A stretch of 64,000 bases of DNA. It comes from Emydura subglobosa (taxonomy: Eukaryota; Chordata; Testudines; Chelidae). The position numbers and the translations under genes were made by a program. The stretch covers positions 54,585,849-54,649,848 of the forward strand of contig ML679941.1 of assembly GCA_007922225.1 (NCBI GenBank). Direction: 5' to 3'. Every line of letters starts with the position of its first letter. The first letter of the stretch is position 1. Shown one piece after another: positions 47,303 to 58,550 of this stretch. Under the pieces are notes generated by a model. It was not told the DNA's origin. It saw only the letters and a list, made by a program, of their open reading frames with translations, and searched no databases.

Positions 47303-48497
47303 TTTGCAAGATTGGTTTTCAAAATTGGTTCATTATAAATGATGCTAACATCCATCATTTAATTAAATATTAGATAGTGATTTTTAAAGAGTCTTTTACA
47401 AAGTTTGGTATCTCAGCTACTTTTGAGCCATCATTAATTTCATCCCCTCCGTCATTTGTTAATTAATGCACATACTTTCTCCCTAATACTACTTTCACCC
47501 TTGACAAACTTTTAAATGTTCATCTTAACCCCTGTAGTTTAGCATCAGCTCATTTACGTTAGTGATGAAAGATCAAGTTACAACACATAATCTGAAAATT
47601 TCTTTCATGATGGATTAGAAAGACCTCCAAAAATACCATGCCCAAGAGTAATCTAGAGATCATGCAGCCACTGTGTTGGCCCTGTATATGATGGAAACTA
47701 CTTCAAGCCAGGGCTGCTGTACCCCCAGCACTCTTGGTTTTGTTTTTTAAATATCATAGGTGCTGAAACTAAGTTATAAAACCATACGTTACAAAAAAGG
47801 TTCCGAAACCTTTTTTAAAAGGCTTCGTATCTGACTGAAAACAGTTCTTAGACCAAGATTCCAGTTCAATGTTTGAAATCCAAATACTGGATGCTCACTA
47901 GGACATTAAAAGGGAAATGATTTACAAGTAGTAGCACTGCAAAAACAGTGAGTTCTGTAGCACTTTAAAGACTAACAAATTTATTTTCTGCAGGCATAAG
48001 TTTTCATGGGCTGATTTTTTTTCCATTTTGTACACTTAGAGAAATGCAAAAAGTAAAGCATGTAAGTAGCTACCAACTACATTATTCTTTTTAAAATTCT
48101 TTCATTTGTAGTGGCCTAAATCCGTGTTGTCATTATTATCTGCCTAGTCAGATTTGAGATTGGGAATATTTTGCTGTATTATCTCCTGATTGTTCTAAAT
48201 TGACAAACTTAAAATACAGTTTTAATTGGTGTTTATTTTTTTTATTTATAGAGGAATTAGGTACAGTACTTCTGTCGGCTAAATTTGTAACTTATTACTA
48301 GAGTTTTCAGGGGCCTAAGTAGCCCCTGGAATCATGGTTAAAATCATCTCACCCCACCCCCAAAATCTGAAATGACACCCCTGTTTATTTCCCCAACAGA
48401 CAGAAACACAAAGAGAATAACACAGCACACCCACTCTCTGGCCTGGTCCACATTGACAGGCAAATTCGGCAGCGGTCGACGGGAGATACGCAATCTG
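47303..48497. other. DNA between the small and large duplications
   Basis: No gene. Contains a truncated Penelope tail on the - strand (about 47938-48015: GCACTTTAAAGACTAACAAA then AGGCATAAGTTTTCATGGGC) that stops within the hammerhead-like stem II. Confidence 0.5.
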
Positions 48498-48947
48498 TAT
48501 TTGTTATGGGGAAACTGACGCCCACACCACATACAATCCATCTCTGGCATTTTAATGGCTCTCATCATCCAAGTGTGTGAGCAGTGCATATCACCTTGAT
48601 GAGGTAGGGAACTAAGGCACACAGAGACCAAACCACAGAGGGAAGCTGTGGCAGAATAGGGAACTGAACCCCAGTGTCCCCAGGCCAGTACGCTAACCAC
48701 TTGGACATCCTTGCTTTCATACTAATAAAGAACAAAACCTAACTGAAGGAGTCTCTAATCCATTTGAATATATATTTAGCTTTATTCCTTGGGGATTTTA
48801 TTAGCGTCCATAATTCCCTCATTCTAAAGGATTATTCCAGGAAAAAAAAGTTGTTCAGGTGATGTTAATGCTGATCGTACATATCAGCAACTCCGGTGCA
48901 ATAAATCCCTACAAGAAACTTGTCACTAGCCAAAAGAAATAGATACA

Positions 48948-50073
48948 CCTTTTTATTCCTGAAACAAACACACTCAGCTGTGGGAGGAAGGAAGCTCTCA
49001 AGCTCTGTGCTAAGGTCTGAAGAAGCTGCAGATTTCATCATGATCTACCCCTCACCTTCACATGCTGACATGTCCAATAGGCAGGAGCAAGCTCCTTCTG
49101 ACACCAGTAGTCACAAGGCTGCTCTGGCAGGGGAGGGGAGTAGACTGCTACCCCAGGCACATTCAGCAGATAATTATCCCTACAGACAGCCCAGCTCTGG
49201 AAGTTTCAGGCTGCAAGAGCAGCTCTGAAGAATGAATGACCACCTGGAATCTTTCCCTGTTGAGAAGAAATAAGTAAATGCTGTCACACCACAAATATTA
49301 TTTAAATTGCACTTAAAACTTTCCCATCTTTTTCCAATGCTCTAATTTTTTAGTGAATGGCAGTACCCCAGTGTGGCCATTTATTCTGCCGTTTAATCCC
49401 ACTTGTCTTTGAGAATCTTTCCGTTGCTTAGAATGGGTGTAGTTTGGGTCATATAGGCTGTTACACACAAATGCTGTGAATGTCTTGATCTTAACAAATC
49501 TTCCCAGGTTTGCACTTTTCTAGGACCTTTTTCCCAGAATACCTTCTGAGGAGTTGCTGCCTGATCCTCTGTATGTGCAGATACAAGATACTACTGCTGC
49601 CCTCAAGTTGCCATTTTGTAGCTGTATCTCTGCTTTGCTGTATGTCCTTCTCTTCCAACTGGTAAGTAATCTTAGCTCCTCTTGTACTTACTCGTTAATA
49701 TTTCTGAGGATGGCAGAGTCTCACAAACTTGAGTACCTCAGTGAATTTCACTGAAGTGATGTTTACTTTCTCAAATCCTTACAGCAACACACTAGAAACC
49801 TCCTTCCAACTTTTGTATTTATCATAACTATTTGCATAAAACTTTCAGTGCATATAAACCCAAGCCAGTCTGAACAGTTTGCAAGCATAGGCATGTGCAT
49901 GGGGTGTGCCCAGACACACCCTAATACATGGCTCGACAGAACGTAAAAACGATGCGAGCTGCTGCCAAAAATAAGAACCACCTGTAGTTTTTTCGGCGGT
50001 GGGTAAGATGTCGCTAGCTGCCGCCGAAACAGGTGACGCAGCAAGATTTTTCGGTGGAGAGTGAGGCAGCTAG
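48948..50073 (+). repeat. Second duplicated segment, copy B
   Basis: Copy of 45389-47221 lacking the solo LTR. It sits between sequences that are almost contiguous in duplication copy 1 (AAAGAAATGGATA at about 33411 and AGTGCTC at about 33468), replacing about 40 bases. Its right end falls within the hAT-like element that starts at 49885. Confidence 0.85.
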
Positions 50074-50370
50074 TAAGTGCTCTAACTAGATTCACCTCTG
50101 GGCTTAGAGGTTGGCACACGTTCTCAGTGATCTAAATGTGATCTCTCTTTGCATTTTTTTTTACTACAAAGTGACAAATATATACACATACACACAAACG
50201 CCACCAAGGGGACCATGGGTTTCTGAACCTCTGCTCCTTGGGCATCCAATTCATTTCAGCTTTTTTAGTCAAGTATTTCCTGTCACTCAGGCCTATCCTA
50301 TCGCTTTTGAATCTGATAGTCCTGTGGTTGGGCATTTTAGCTGGAGTGGCCTAAATCAGGCTTGTAATAA

Positions 50371-51897
50371 TGTAACCCTTCTGCCAGGCAGATCCACCAG
50401 CAGCAAAGTGCCGGGTTCTCTATCTAGGGCATAGATTTTACACCTAAAGCAGGAGAGTCAAACATACGGCCCGCCGTAGACTGAGAGATGCCATCGAAAG
50501 AGTGGAAGGCGCATGATTTCTCAGCGGACGGCAAGACACAGCAAGCTGCTGCTGAAAAAGAAGGAGCTGCAAGATTTCGCAGAGGATGGGAACATACCGC
50601 AATCTGCTGCCAAAATACCGTTCCTCGTGACATTTTGCGGCGGAGACTAGGAAGCGGCGAGAACTCCACCGTCGGGTAATTCAAATGTGGCGTGCCGGGG
50701 GAATTGAGATTGACACCCCTGATAAAGATCATGAGTGCACACCCTAATGAAAATTCCCTGGGTGCACACCCTAATGAAATGTGCTGCACACGCCTATAAT
50801 CTAGGGGTTCCTGTCAATGACACAACATCAAACCAGCTCAAGCCCACAGCTAGTCACTTGGGAAATCACACACTATCCCGTGGGAGCCCCAAAAGGCAAT
50901 AGTTCCCCTCTCACAAGGTCTGAGTGTAGAAAGTAAACCTTTTAATAAAAGGAAGGAAGTAACAGAGCACTGTTTTGCTAAAACAGCGCAAACAGAATTC
51001 ATGAACACAAGGAGCCAAACCAACCCCAGATTACGTGGGGCGTGTCCTTCGCTTCTCCTGTCCCACTTTCTCTTGCCCTACTGACCATCGTAGTAGCACT
51101 GTCCATGTGTCGGTCGTGGGTTCAGCCAGTCCCCTTACCAGGCTCCTGCTGCACGCGGGCTTCACCAAGTCCCAGCTGCTGGCTCCCGCCTCTGCAAGCG
51201 CCGACTCTGCTGGCTCCCACCATCTACAGGTGCTGATCGCTGCTGACTCCCGCCATCTGCAAGCCCTGCTGGGTCCTCTCTGCTGGTTGTCAGTCCAGGT
51301 GTCCCAGGTCCTTTAGTGATTTCAGCTCTTTGGGAATCTCAGCTTTCATTTATGGGGAAAACCTTCTACGGACACAGGAGCACTGTCCCTGCTTTTAACA
51401 AAACAAAAGCCTCCCAGAGGAATCATTAATTCTACCTTTGAACAGTGGGAGGAGATAGTCACTCCATGTCTAAGGGTAGCCCTTTGCCAGGACTAATGCA
51501 GTCTCCACAGGAGATTTTCGCTAACCACTCCCTGTTCCCCATACGATGCTCAAGAATTGGTCCATCCTTGTTGAGCTTTGTTTAGAGGGGAGTGAATTTT
51601 TTCATCAGTACAGGCTAAACACAGTCTGCTGCCATTTGTTCCTACGATCGAAGGACAACATTTCATTACCCCTGCAGTTAACACAGATGTGATTTGAAAC
51701 CCAATGCCAGCCAGACTGACCATTTCCCATCATGCGCAGCACCTAGTTGTGCTTATTCAAATACATTGAAATCATGCTAAGTACTTAATTGTACTCATGC
51801 AAATACAAAGCCCATGCAAATAAAGTGCCCCCCTTACCCCTCCCCACTCCTGACTGAGCAGGGGGAGTGCCACTCACACACTCAGACCTTGCTTACA
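50371..51897. mobile_element. Probable LTR insertion in the 5' flank of lysozyme 2
   Basis: Begins TGTAACCCTTCTGCC and ends CTTACA, absent from copy 1, where the site reads CTTGTAATGGAAACTC (about 33756). The right flank is ATGG and the left flank ATAA, which could be a decayed 4-bp target duplication. It contains a nested hAT-like element (50450-50721) and further hAT fragments to about 50810. CTTTTAATAAAAGG near 50940 could be a poly(A) signal on either strand. The type is inferred from ends and size. Confidence 0.5.
50450..50721. mobile_element. hAT-like element related to 17984-18822
   Basis: Left end CAGGAGAGTCAAACATACGG and right end TTGACACCCCTG match the termini of the 839-bp element at 17984. 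No clean 8-bp target repeat; only TAAAG is shared by the flanks. It is nested in another insertion. Confidence 0.6.
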
Positions 51898-53156
51898 ATG
51901 GAAACTCAGTGCCAGCATTTACCAGAGCTATTGTCATTCTACAGTGTTGCAGAAACAGAAATCTTAGGGTCTGAGCCTGTAGGTTTTCTACAGAAAAAAT
52001 TCACATTAATACATTTTTATTTATTTACAGATCATAGGGGCAGTAACATGGCAGAGTCTGCAAAGTTCTATAGGGATTTTTAAGTCTGATAGTCAGGCGC
52101 TGTTCGTACCAATGTAAAAAGTGTCCCTGCCATTATTTAGCACGCATCCGTGTAATAAAGGTGTTGTTCATGCACCACTGGAGAAAAAAATACATTATAA
52201 ACTGTTCTCTTAGGGTGATTGAGACTTATTACTGTAAGTTACAAAATCACACTCAATCAGAATAAGACTATCTAGCAATTATACAGAGCATATCTTGTAT
52301 AGTTCACAAAAGAGTAAGTAGCATTACTTACATAAGTCTGCCTATGGAGAAACTGAGGCAGGGGTGAAGTGACTCGTCCAAGATCTCCCTGCAGCCCAGT
52401 GGCAAAGCTTAGACTAGCATATAGGTCTGCTGGATCCCAGTCCACTCTTCTACCCACTGGGGCATATTGCATCTCCAAAGACATAGCAGAACTTACAGAT
52501 GCCACAATGAACTATACAACCTTTTAACCCACTCATCAAAGTATTTGCAGTTTACCATTCAAAGCTGCTGAAATAAAACATTTTGAAGGTAACAAGATTT
52601 TTAGAAATATGCGGCTATATTGACTCCTGCCTACCCTTTCTTTCCTGAATTCCGTACGCTAATCCTCAATTACAAAAGCCAGTCAGAGTTAACCAGCTAT
52701 GAATGTCCTGGATAAAATGATCTAGGTACTTCCATACTAATTTAAAAAAAAGAAAAACTGTTCCTTCAGGCTTTCAGGTGACCCAAGCAATGTGGGTAAG
52801 TCCCACAGAATAGATGCTGCACAAGTCTCAGTGACTTCAAGGCTAACTACAAAACCCACTTCTTCAAACTCACCTTCCCACCGTCCCAAGAAATACAAAG
52901 GAGCAGCGAGAGAGAATTTTGCACACTTCATCATTAGGAGAGACCTTAGACGCCATGGTGACAGACAGCATGTTAATACCAAAGAGGCAGGTTGTGTCAG
53001 TGAGAGCTTCCTCTCACTGCTACAATGAGCTTCAACCCTGGACTAGAGAAACCACCTTTCCAGGGTGAGAGAGTAGTTTAATCCTCATGCTAATAAAAGT
53101 CGTTATCTCTGCCAAGACTGCAAACCGTGGGCCAGTTATGGTGGTGGGATTTGTGT

Positions 53157-53372
53157 GGGGGGATATGGGTGAATGTCGGACACAGGAACTGGTCTCAGAT
53201 CATTTACTCAAATCAGCCACTGTAGCTGCCATCAGATGGTAACCACTGTTGGCCTGTATGTTCTGAGTCAGAACTGCAGCATGGATCTAGCAATAAACAC
53301 CACTGAGTGAGCAGCCAGTTCCCCCAGGGCTCAGAGATTTTAACCTGCTGGCAGTGACCCCAAGAGTACTGA
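53157..53372 (+). other. Segment of lysozyme 2 upstream DNA missing from copy 1
   Basis: About 216 bases between GGGATTTGTGTG and CTGAGAAATGTCC. Copy 1 joins the two flanks directly at 35453-35456. Could be an insertion here or a deletion in copy 1. No repeat family recognised. Confidence 0.5.
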
Positions 53373-53413
53373 GAAATGTCCAGGATGCCCCTGTCTTTGG
53401 TTTCCACATAGCT

Positions 53414-53456
53414 CAGGAAGTGGAGCCTTCAAGGCTGGAGGAGAGGAGATTAAAAG
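53414..53456 (+). promoter_or_regulatory. Lysozyme 2 core promoter: ETS-like site and TATA-like box
   Basis: CAGGAAGTGG (53414-53423) and ATTAAAAG (53449-53456), same spacing as in copy 1. An insertion downstream moves them from 73 to 325 bases before the ATG. Confidence 0.4.
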
Positions 53457-53490
53457 GAAAGTCAGATGCTGGGGAGACTGTGGTCTCAGT

Positions 53491-53739
53491 CAGTGGTGAC
53501 GCATGGGGCTAGAGGTCATATGCCCACCGCAGATTGCACAGTCACAGGGTGTAGCTGGGTCCCTCCCTACAGGGCAGCTGAGCCTGCCGGGAGAGGCAGA
53601 GGCAGGACTCAGGAGGAACAGCTGGGAGGGGCTCCTGCTTTCCTGGAAGGGTTTGACTCCAGCTGTTCCGGGATACGGTTGTGTCTTGTGAGTTGTGTGT
53701 CCTGCAACCCCGCAGGCACAGGTTGTCTCTGGTCTCAGT
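53491..53739 (+). repeat. Insertion between promoter and start codon of lysozyme 2
   Basis: 239 new bases plus one copy of a 10-base direct repeat, TGGTCTCAGT (53481-53490 and 53730-53739). Copy 1 has a single related block, GCAGTCCCAGT, at this place. GC-richer than its surroundings; family not recognised. It contains an upstream ATG (53503) with a 62-codon frame. Confidence 0.7.
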
Positions 53740-53773
53740 GGTAGGAGCCTGGCTTTGCTACTCTGTCAGCAGC

Positions 53774-53909
53774 ATGAAGGCTTTGCTCATCCTGGCGTTT
53801 TTCCTCCTGCCCCTGGCTGCTGATGGGAAGATCTACGAAAGATGTGAGCTGGCAAGAGAAATGAAAAGGCTTGGGCTGGATGGATACTGGGGCTACAGCT
53901 TGGGAAACT
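53774..53909 (+). CDS. LYZ: Lysozyme 2 exon 1
   Basis: Signal [18 protein letters not shown], then [20 protein letters not shown] and on to Asn27 with Trp21. Ends with T of codon 28 before GTAAGT. Five replacement and one silent difference from copy 1. Confidence 0.94.
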
Positions 53910-56900
53910 GTAAGTCTGCTGCCTTGGAGATTTCCGTGTGGCTCAGGGGGCGGTGAGGGAAAGGGGATAAATAGCCAGATGCCCAAATTTCGACTGGAAA
54001 GTCTGGTCAAAAAGGGAACCTCCCAGTGTCTGGTCAGATGTACTGAACGGACACAAAATGTCTGTTTACCACGGAGGGGGGGACATGGCAGGTCATAAAC
54101 CTACCCCAGCCCCTGCTGAGCCAGGGCTGTGTCCTACCTGCAGGCAGGCATTATGTCAGGCTGCAGCTCCCATCCCAGCCCCAAAGCAGAGGGAGCACAG
54201 CTGCAGGGGGAGGGAGATGGAGATGATCCAGCAACAAGGAAAGGCAGCGGGGGAGAGCAGCAAGTGACGGAAGGAGGGAAGAGCGGGGGTGAGAAAGGAG
54301 TGAGTGGGGGTAGGGCATCAGGGGAAGAGGTGGGGCTGGCGCAGTGCCTCAGGGGGTCCGGTTTGCAGCAATTAGAAAATTGGCAACCCTACCAAAAACA
54401 CAGGTGTTTCTTTCAAAGATATAGGCCCCATGCAGTGTTCATATGATAATCGAAAGTTTTACATGTAGAACGCTTTTTCTTACTTTCCATATGTATTAAA
54501 GATGGTGAGTCTGATCAGAATAGAAGGAAGCAAAACTGCTTGTGTGTACGTTGTCTTAAATAATCATTAGCAGAATGTACAAACAGGTGAAACAGGGGTG
54601 TTTAGATCCATACGTCTGTAAAATATTAATCAGAGAAAATATATCGATCTGTGTGTGGTTATTTTTTTTAAACGGAACCTTCACAGGGGTGTGTACAGCA
54701 CGATACGAGAGCAGCTTTAACACAGACGCCACAAACTACAACCCGCCTGACCAAAGCACTGATTATGGGATTTTACAAATCAACAGCCACTGGTGGTGCG
54801 ATGATGGCAAGACTCCAGACGCCAAGAACGCATGTGGAATCCAGTGTAGTGGTAGGTACAATATAACGTTCTTGCACGCAGAGCCCCCACATGCGGGTGG
54901 AAGGAAGAGCACACTTTACCGGGGTCCGAAAGCCCATGGGGACCCAGTCCAGGCTGCAACCCCCATGGGTTTTTGAGAGGAAGGGGGCCCGTGTTACAAG
55001 TTGTACTAGGCCCCAAAAAATAATGCTTGGCACCTGCCTACACGTAACACTGAAAGGGCTAAGTCTGCCCTTTTACACCAGTGTGAGTGTATGCCGTTGC
55101 AAAGTTATAACCGAAGGCAGGTTTTGTCCCTAATAGCTCTACATTAGAAAAACCCAACCACTTATTCTACAGACAGGAGGGTGGGGTTGCAATGAGTGGA
55201 GATCCCCAGGATTATTCCAAAAGGATTTGTGTTCCTTGTTTTTCAGACTTTCTTTTTTAGGTTTCTTTAGTAAAACAATTTCCTTTTGAAGAAGCATTTA
55301 TTACTTACCAGTTACCTTGATTTGACAGTACTTCACTTTGTTGCCAGAGGGTGAAATTCACTGCTGTGCAGAAGACCAGCACAAATGCCAGGTCCTGACC
55401 TTGCTGCCTTTTAAAAATAAACACTGGAAAGTTTCTAATTTAAAGAGACACAATCAATTTGAAATCTAATCCATTTTAAGAAAGAATAAAAGGTAATATC
55501 AAGTACTACAATTTTTCCTCACTCCCTCAGCAAGTTCCTGCATTTTAACAATCCCTTTTTTTGGAATTGCCTCCTCTGTTGCTGTGTGAGAGAGCCACAC
55601 AAACAACACAGGAAACTGTCTCTCTGACTATACACAAAAACAGCAAAATAGCTATTCACAAAGGGTAAAACCAAGCCTTTTGGAGAGCGCCAGCACAGGA
55701 CTTACGGTCTCACCCAAGACATATTTCATGCAAAGAGTTATCAAGGACACCAGGAAATGAAGATGGAAAAATGGCAAACAATATTTTCTCTCATTTCTTT
55801 CAATTCATAGTGACTCTTAGGTGCTTCTTGTAGTAACAGGTGGTTTAAAATGTTCAGATAAGGGTGTGATATTGAAAAAGGTAGTGTTGTATCCCTTTAT
55901 TGTAGTAAAAGACATTTCCTTTGAAATAAGATAATTATATAGAATTCAGCAAAGAAAGCCAAATGGGAATAGAAACAGATGGAAACTAGAAAAAGGGGAA
56001 CATAGAAATTGCCCTACTGGATCAGACCCGTGGTCGCTCTAGTCCAATACAATGTCTCCAATAGCAGTGAGAAGTACCACATGCTTCAGAGGAAGGTGCA
56101 GGACACCTTACACTAAATGGTTATGGTATAACTTCCCAACAGACTGACAGCATTCTAAGGGTAGGACCAAATTGTGGAACTAACATGATGCTAGCCACCA
56201 TCACATTGCTCACTCTGCTTGTGTGTTATGTCCCTTTCCCCCACCCTGGATCTGTCTTTCTATTTTGATTGTAAGCTCTTCAGGGCAAGAAACATCTACT
56301 CTTGTACAGTTCCTAACACTTTGGGGCCCCATTCTTGGTTTATCCTTAGATGCTACCTTATTAAACTTGATTAATAAATAATAATCATCAGTACAATCTA
56401 ATTTCGGTAGCAGTTTTCATGATTCAAAAAAATGAAGAGGAAAAAGTTGATTCCCCCCTCCACCCCGTTACCATTCTATTCCTTTTTTAGAGTTACTGAC
56501 TGCAGACATTACAGCGAGTGTAAATTGTGCGAAGAGAGTTGTTCGTGATCCCAATGGCATGGGTGCATGGTAAGTTTAAAACTGTTAAAGAACTAATAAC
56601 AGTGACATACTTGTGTGTATACTTAGTGGGAGGCTAGTTAAAAGAGAGAGACTTCAGTCTTCTTTTGGATAAACCCGCAAGGTTATTCATTCTTATTTAT
56701 TAACATATTTGAACTAGAACTTGTAAACTAAGGGTTGATAGCACAACAAATATATGGACATTAAGGACTTCTCAGTTGTAGCTATGATACACATCAAGGC
56801 CACTTGCACCTTTACAGCAGCAGTGGAAATAGCACTCAGATCTTCCTCCTCCAAACATTCTTACCACTTGGACTGAAACAGACTTTCTATTAGTGGTTAA

Positions 56901-58042
56901 AGGTATAGGATCTATGACATACAGTTGACCAGTTTTGATTCCATCCAATATAGGGCAGTGGCACTGTGAATGGGAATCTTTCCCATCTGCTCTAAACAAC
57001 AGTCCAGGTACCATGTGTAGGTTCACAATTCCTCTCCTTCCGGGCTTTGACTTTTCTAAAGAACAATAAGACAGCACAAAATCCAGTTCAAGCCTTCTCT
57101 ACAGACTTGGTTGTTCTGACAGTTCCCAGCTCAGGACTGTTCAGCCCACACCTTACGTCCTCTCGGCCTCAGACCCAAGATCCCTCTGTTAGGGTAGGCT
57201 AGCTCTGAAGCCTGCTTCCTCCCTTTTAATTCCTTCCAGACTTGTTACTGCTGGCAGGTGATATGGGATCAGCTTCAGCTACTGTCTTCAGGACAATTAA
57301 TGGCTTCCTGCCCAAGTTCAGTGTGGCACTTGTCCACCACATTTCAAGCGCACACATTCTTTTACTTAGAGAAATATATTGGTTGAGCATCTGAGGCTCC
57401 CAGGAGTTCAAATCCCAGTTCAAACACCAATGTAACCAATCCACAGCCACCAAGGACTTCAAGATTACGTCTAGGCTACATACCAGGGCCACCTGATACT
57501 TCATGTGGTAGTGGGGATAGAACTTAATATCACCTTTCTCCAGATGCTTAGCCCGCACTAGCTAGGAATGGACAGTAGTTCTGGTTAGTAGGATTGCACT
57601 TATGGAACAAAAACTAGCTAATTTGATACCATCCAGTAGAGAGCAGTGGTACAAATATATCAATCTTCCATGGCTGGAATAGCAGCTGATAAGTGGGACA
57701 TTCACAACCATGTGGTAACACTTTAGGAAGTGTTGGTAGACTTATTCAGGATTTATTCAGGCATATATAGCTCCAGGATCCAGCGAGGCAATACAGAATA
57801 AGTAGGTGCTGTGCCAGGACTGGGTCAGTGGCAAATTGCTTGATATGTAAGCTTGGGTGTCTGCAGAAATATTAACCATGGACATAAATGTAAAGTGCTT
57901 GTTTTTTTCTTGGTGGCCTTGGCACTAATTGGTGAGCTTCCCATCATCAAATAACATGATTTTTAACTCATGCAGGGTGGCATGGAGAAATTACTGCCAA
58001 GGAACTGATGTCTCCCAGTGGACCAGTGGCTGCGAGCTGTAA
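53774..58042 (+). CDS. LYZ: Lysozyme C, copy 2 (acidic paralogue)
   Basis: Four coding exons in phase: 53774-53909, 54687-54851, 56491-56569 and 57976-58042 (stop TAA); 148 residues with an 18-residue signal. It keeps the full c-type lysozyme set: eight cysteines, Trp28, Glu35, Asp53, the [11 protein letters not shown] block and the Asp101 equivalent (VRDPNG). It is therefore expected to be an active muramidase secreted from the cell. Mature net charge is about -4 (12 K/R, 16 D/E), unusual for a lysozyme and closer to stomach-type enzymes than to the basic egg-white or macrophage type. That comparison is by charge only. It differs from copy 1 at 34 mature residues, most of them changing charge. 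The start ATG follows TCAGCAGC and matches copy 1. Promoter spacing and poly(A) signal are both altered by insertions. Confidence 0.94.
54687..54851 (+). CDS. LYZ: Lysozyme 2 exon 2 (catalytic exon)
   Basis: Begins GG after CTTCACAG, so codon 28 is TGG (Trp). Glu35 is in TARYESSF and Asp53 in [10 protein letters not shown]. The [16 protein letters not shown] stretch adds three acidic residues over copy 1. Donor GTAGGT as in copy 1. Confidence 0.94.
54852..56490 (+). other. Lysozyme 2 intron 2
   Basis: Homologous along most of its length to intron 2 of copy 1 (37526-39016), including an old shared repeat at about 56003-56170. About 150 bases near 54890-55040 (GAGCCCCCACATGCGGG onward) are absent from copy 1. 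No gene inside. Confidence 0.7.
56491..56569 (+). CDS. LYZ: Lysozyme 2 exon 3
   Basis: After CCTTTTTTAG; encodes [20 protein letters not shown] then PNGMGAW. The donor is GTAAGT. Keeps Asp101 of the sugar-binding cleft. Confidence 0.94.
56641..57363. repeat. Unidentified insertion in intron 3 of lysozyme 2
   Basis: About 720 bases between GGAGGCTAGTTA and CTTAGAGAAAT that are contiguous in copy 1 (near 39170-39185). Contains a 101-codon - strand frame (56772-57077) without known domains. Nature not recognised. Confidence 0.6.
57976..58042 (+). CDS. LYZ: Lysozyme 2 exon 4
   Basis: After TCATGCAG; encodes [20 protein letters not shown] then L and TAA. One basic and two acidic residues, against seven basic in copy 1. 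Confidence 0.94.
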
Positions 58043-58150
58043 AATGTTGGGGTTTATCCCAGCTTGGTTCCCTTTCAAATAATCAGAGTTTCACACAGAG
58101 CAAAATGTTCTCTCCGCTTGCTTCCTTTTTACAATTAATCATGTTCAAAA

Positions 58151-58279
58151 TGGATCAATTGATGATTATGTGTTCTATTCATTCCCTTCGAAGCACCTTG
58201 CATTGGCCAATGTTGGCAGTCAGGATGCTTGATGGACTAGATGGATCATTGGTCTGACCCAGTATGGCCCTTCTTATGT
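58151..58279 (+). repeat. Repeat insertion that removes the poly(A) signal of lysozyme 2
   Basis: Copy 1 reads TTCAAAATAAAACAAACTC; copy 2 reads TTCAAAAT, then about 130 new bases ending GGTCTGACCCAGTATGGCCC and TTCTTATGT, then AAACTC. The ending is a common sauropsid repeat terminus. The next AATAAA in copy 2 is at 58545-58550. Confidence 0.65.
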
Positions 58280-58544
58280 AAACTCAAGAGAAAGATTTAG
58301 TGAAACTGGCTGGTGAAATGCAAATATTTTACTCCTTGCTGGTAAGACTGTGGATCTTTCCATGTGACCAGCTGCAGTAACTTATTTTCTGTTCTATGTA
58401 GTTTTAAAGATCTCTTATTATCTCTATATTATATCTGACTTATCCTGATGTGTATATCTGTTTCTACTGTGATTGCCTGCTATTTTGTTCTGCTAATTAG
58501 TAGTAGTCTGTCATCTTGATTGAGAGCTTACATTCATTACAATC

Positions 58545-58550
58545 AATAAA
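58545..58550 (+). terminator. Likely replacement poly(A) signal of lysozyme 2
   Basis: AATAAA in AATCAATAAAATTGC, about 500 bases after the stop; the first canonical signal downstream after the insertion. Confidence 0.45.

Noticed and set aside
53503..53691. 62-codon frame upstream of lysozyme 2
   Set aside because: As a gene it has no support; kept only as an upstream frame within the insertion.
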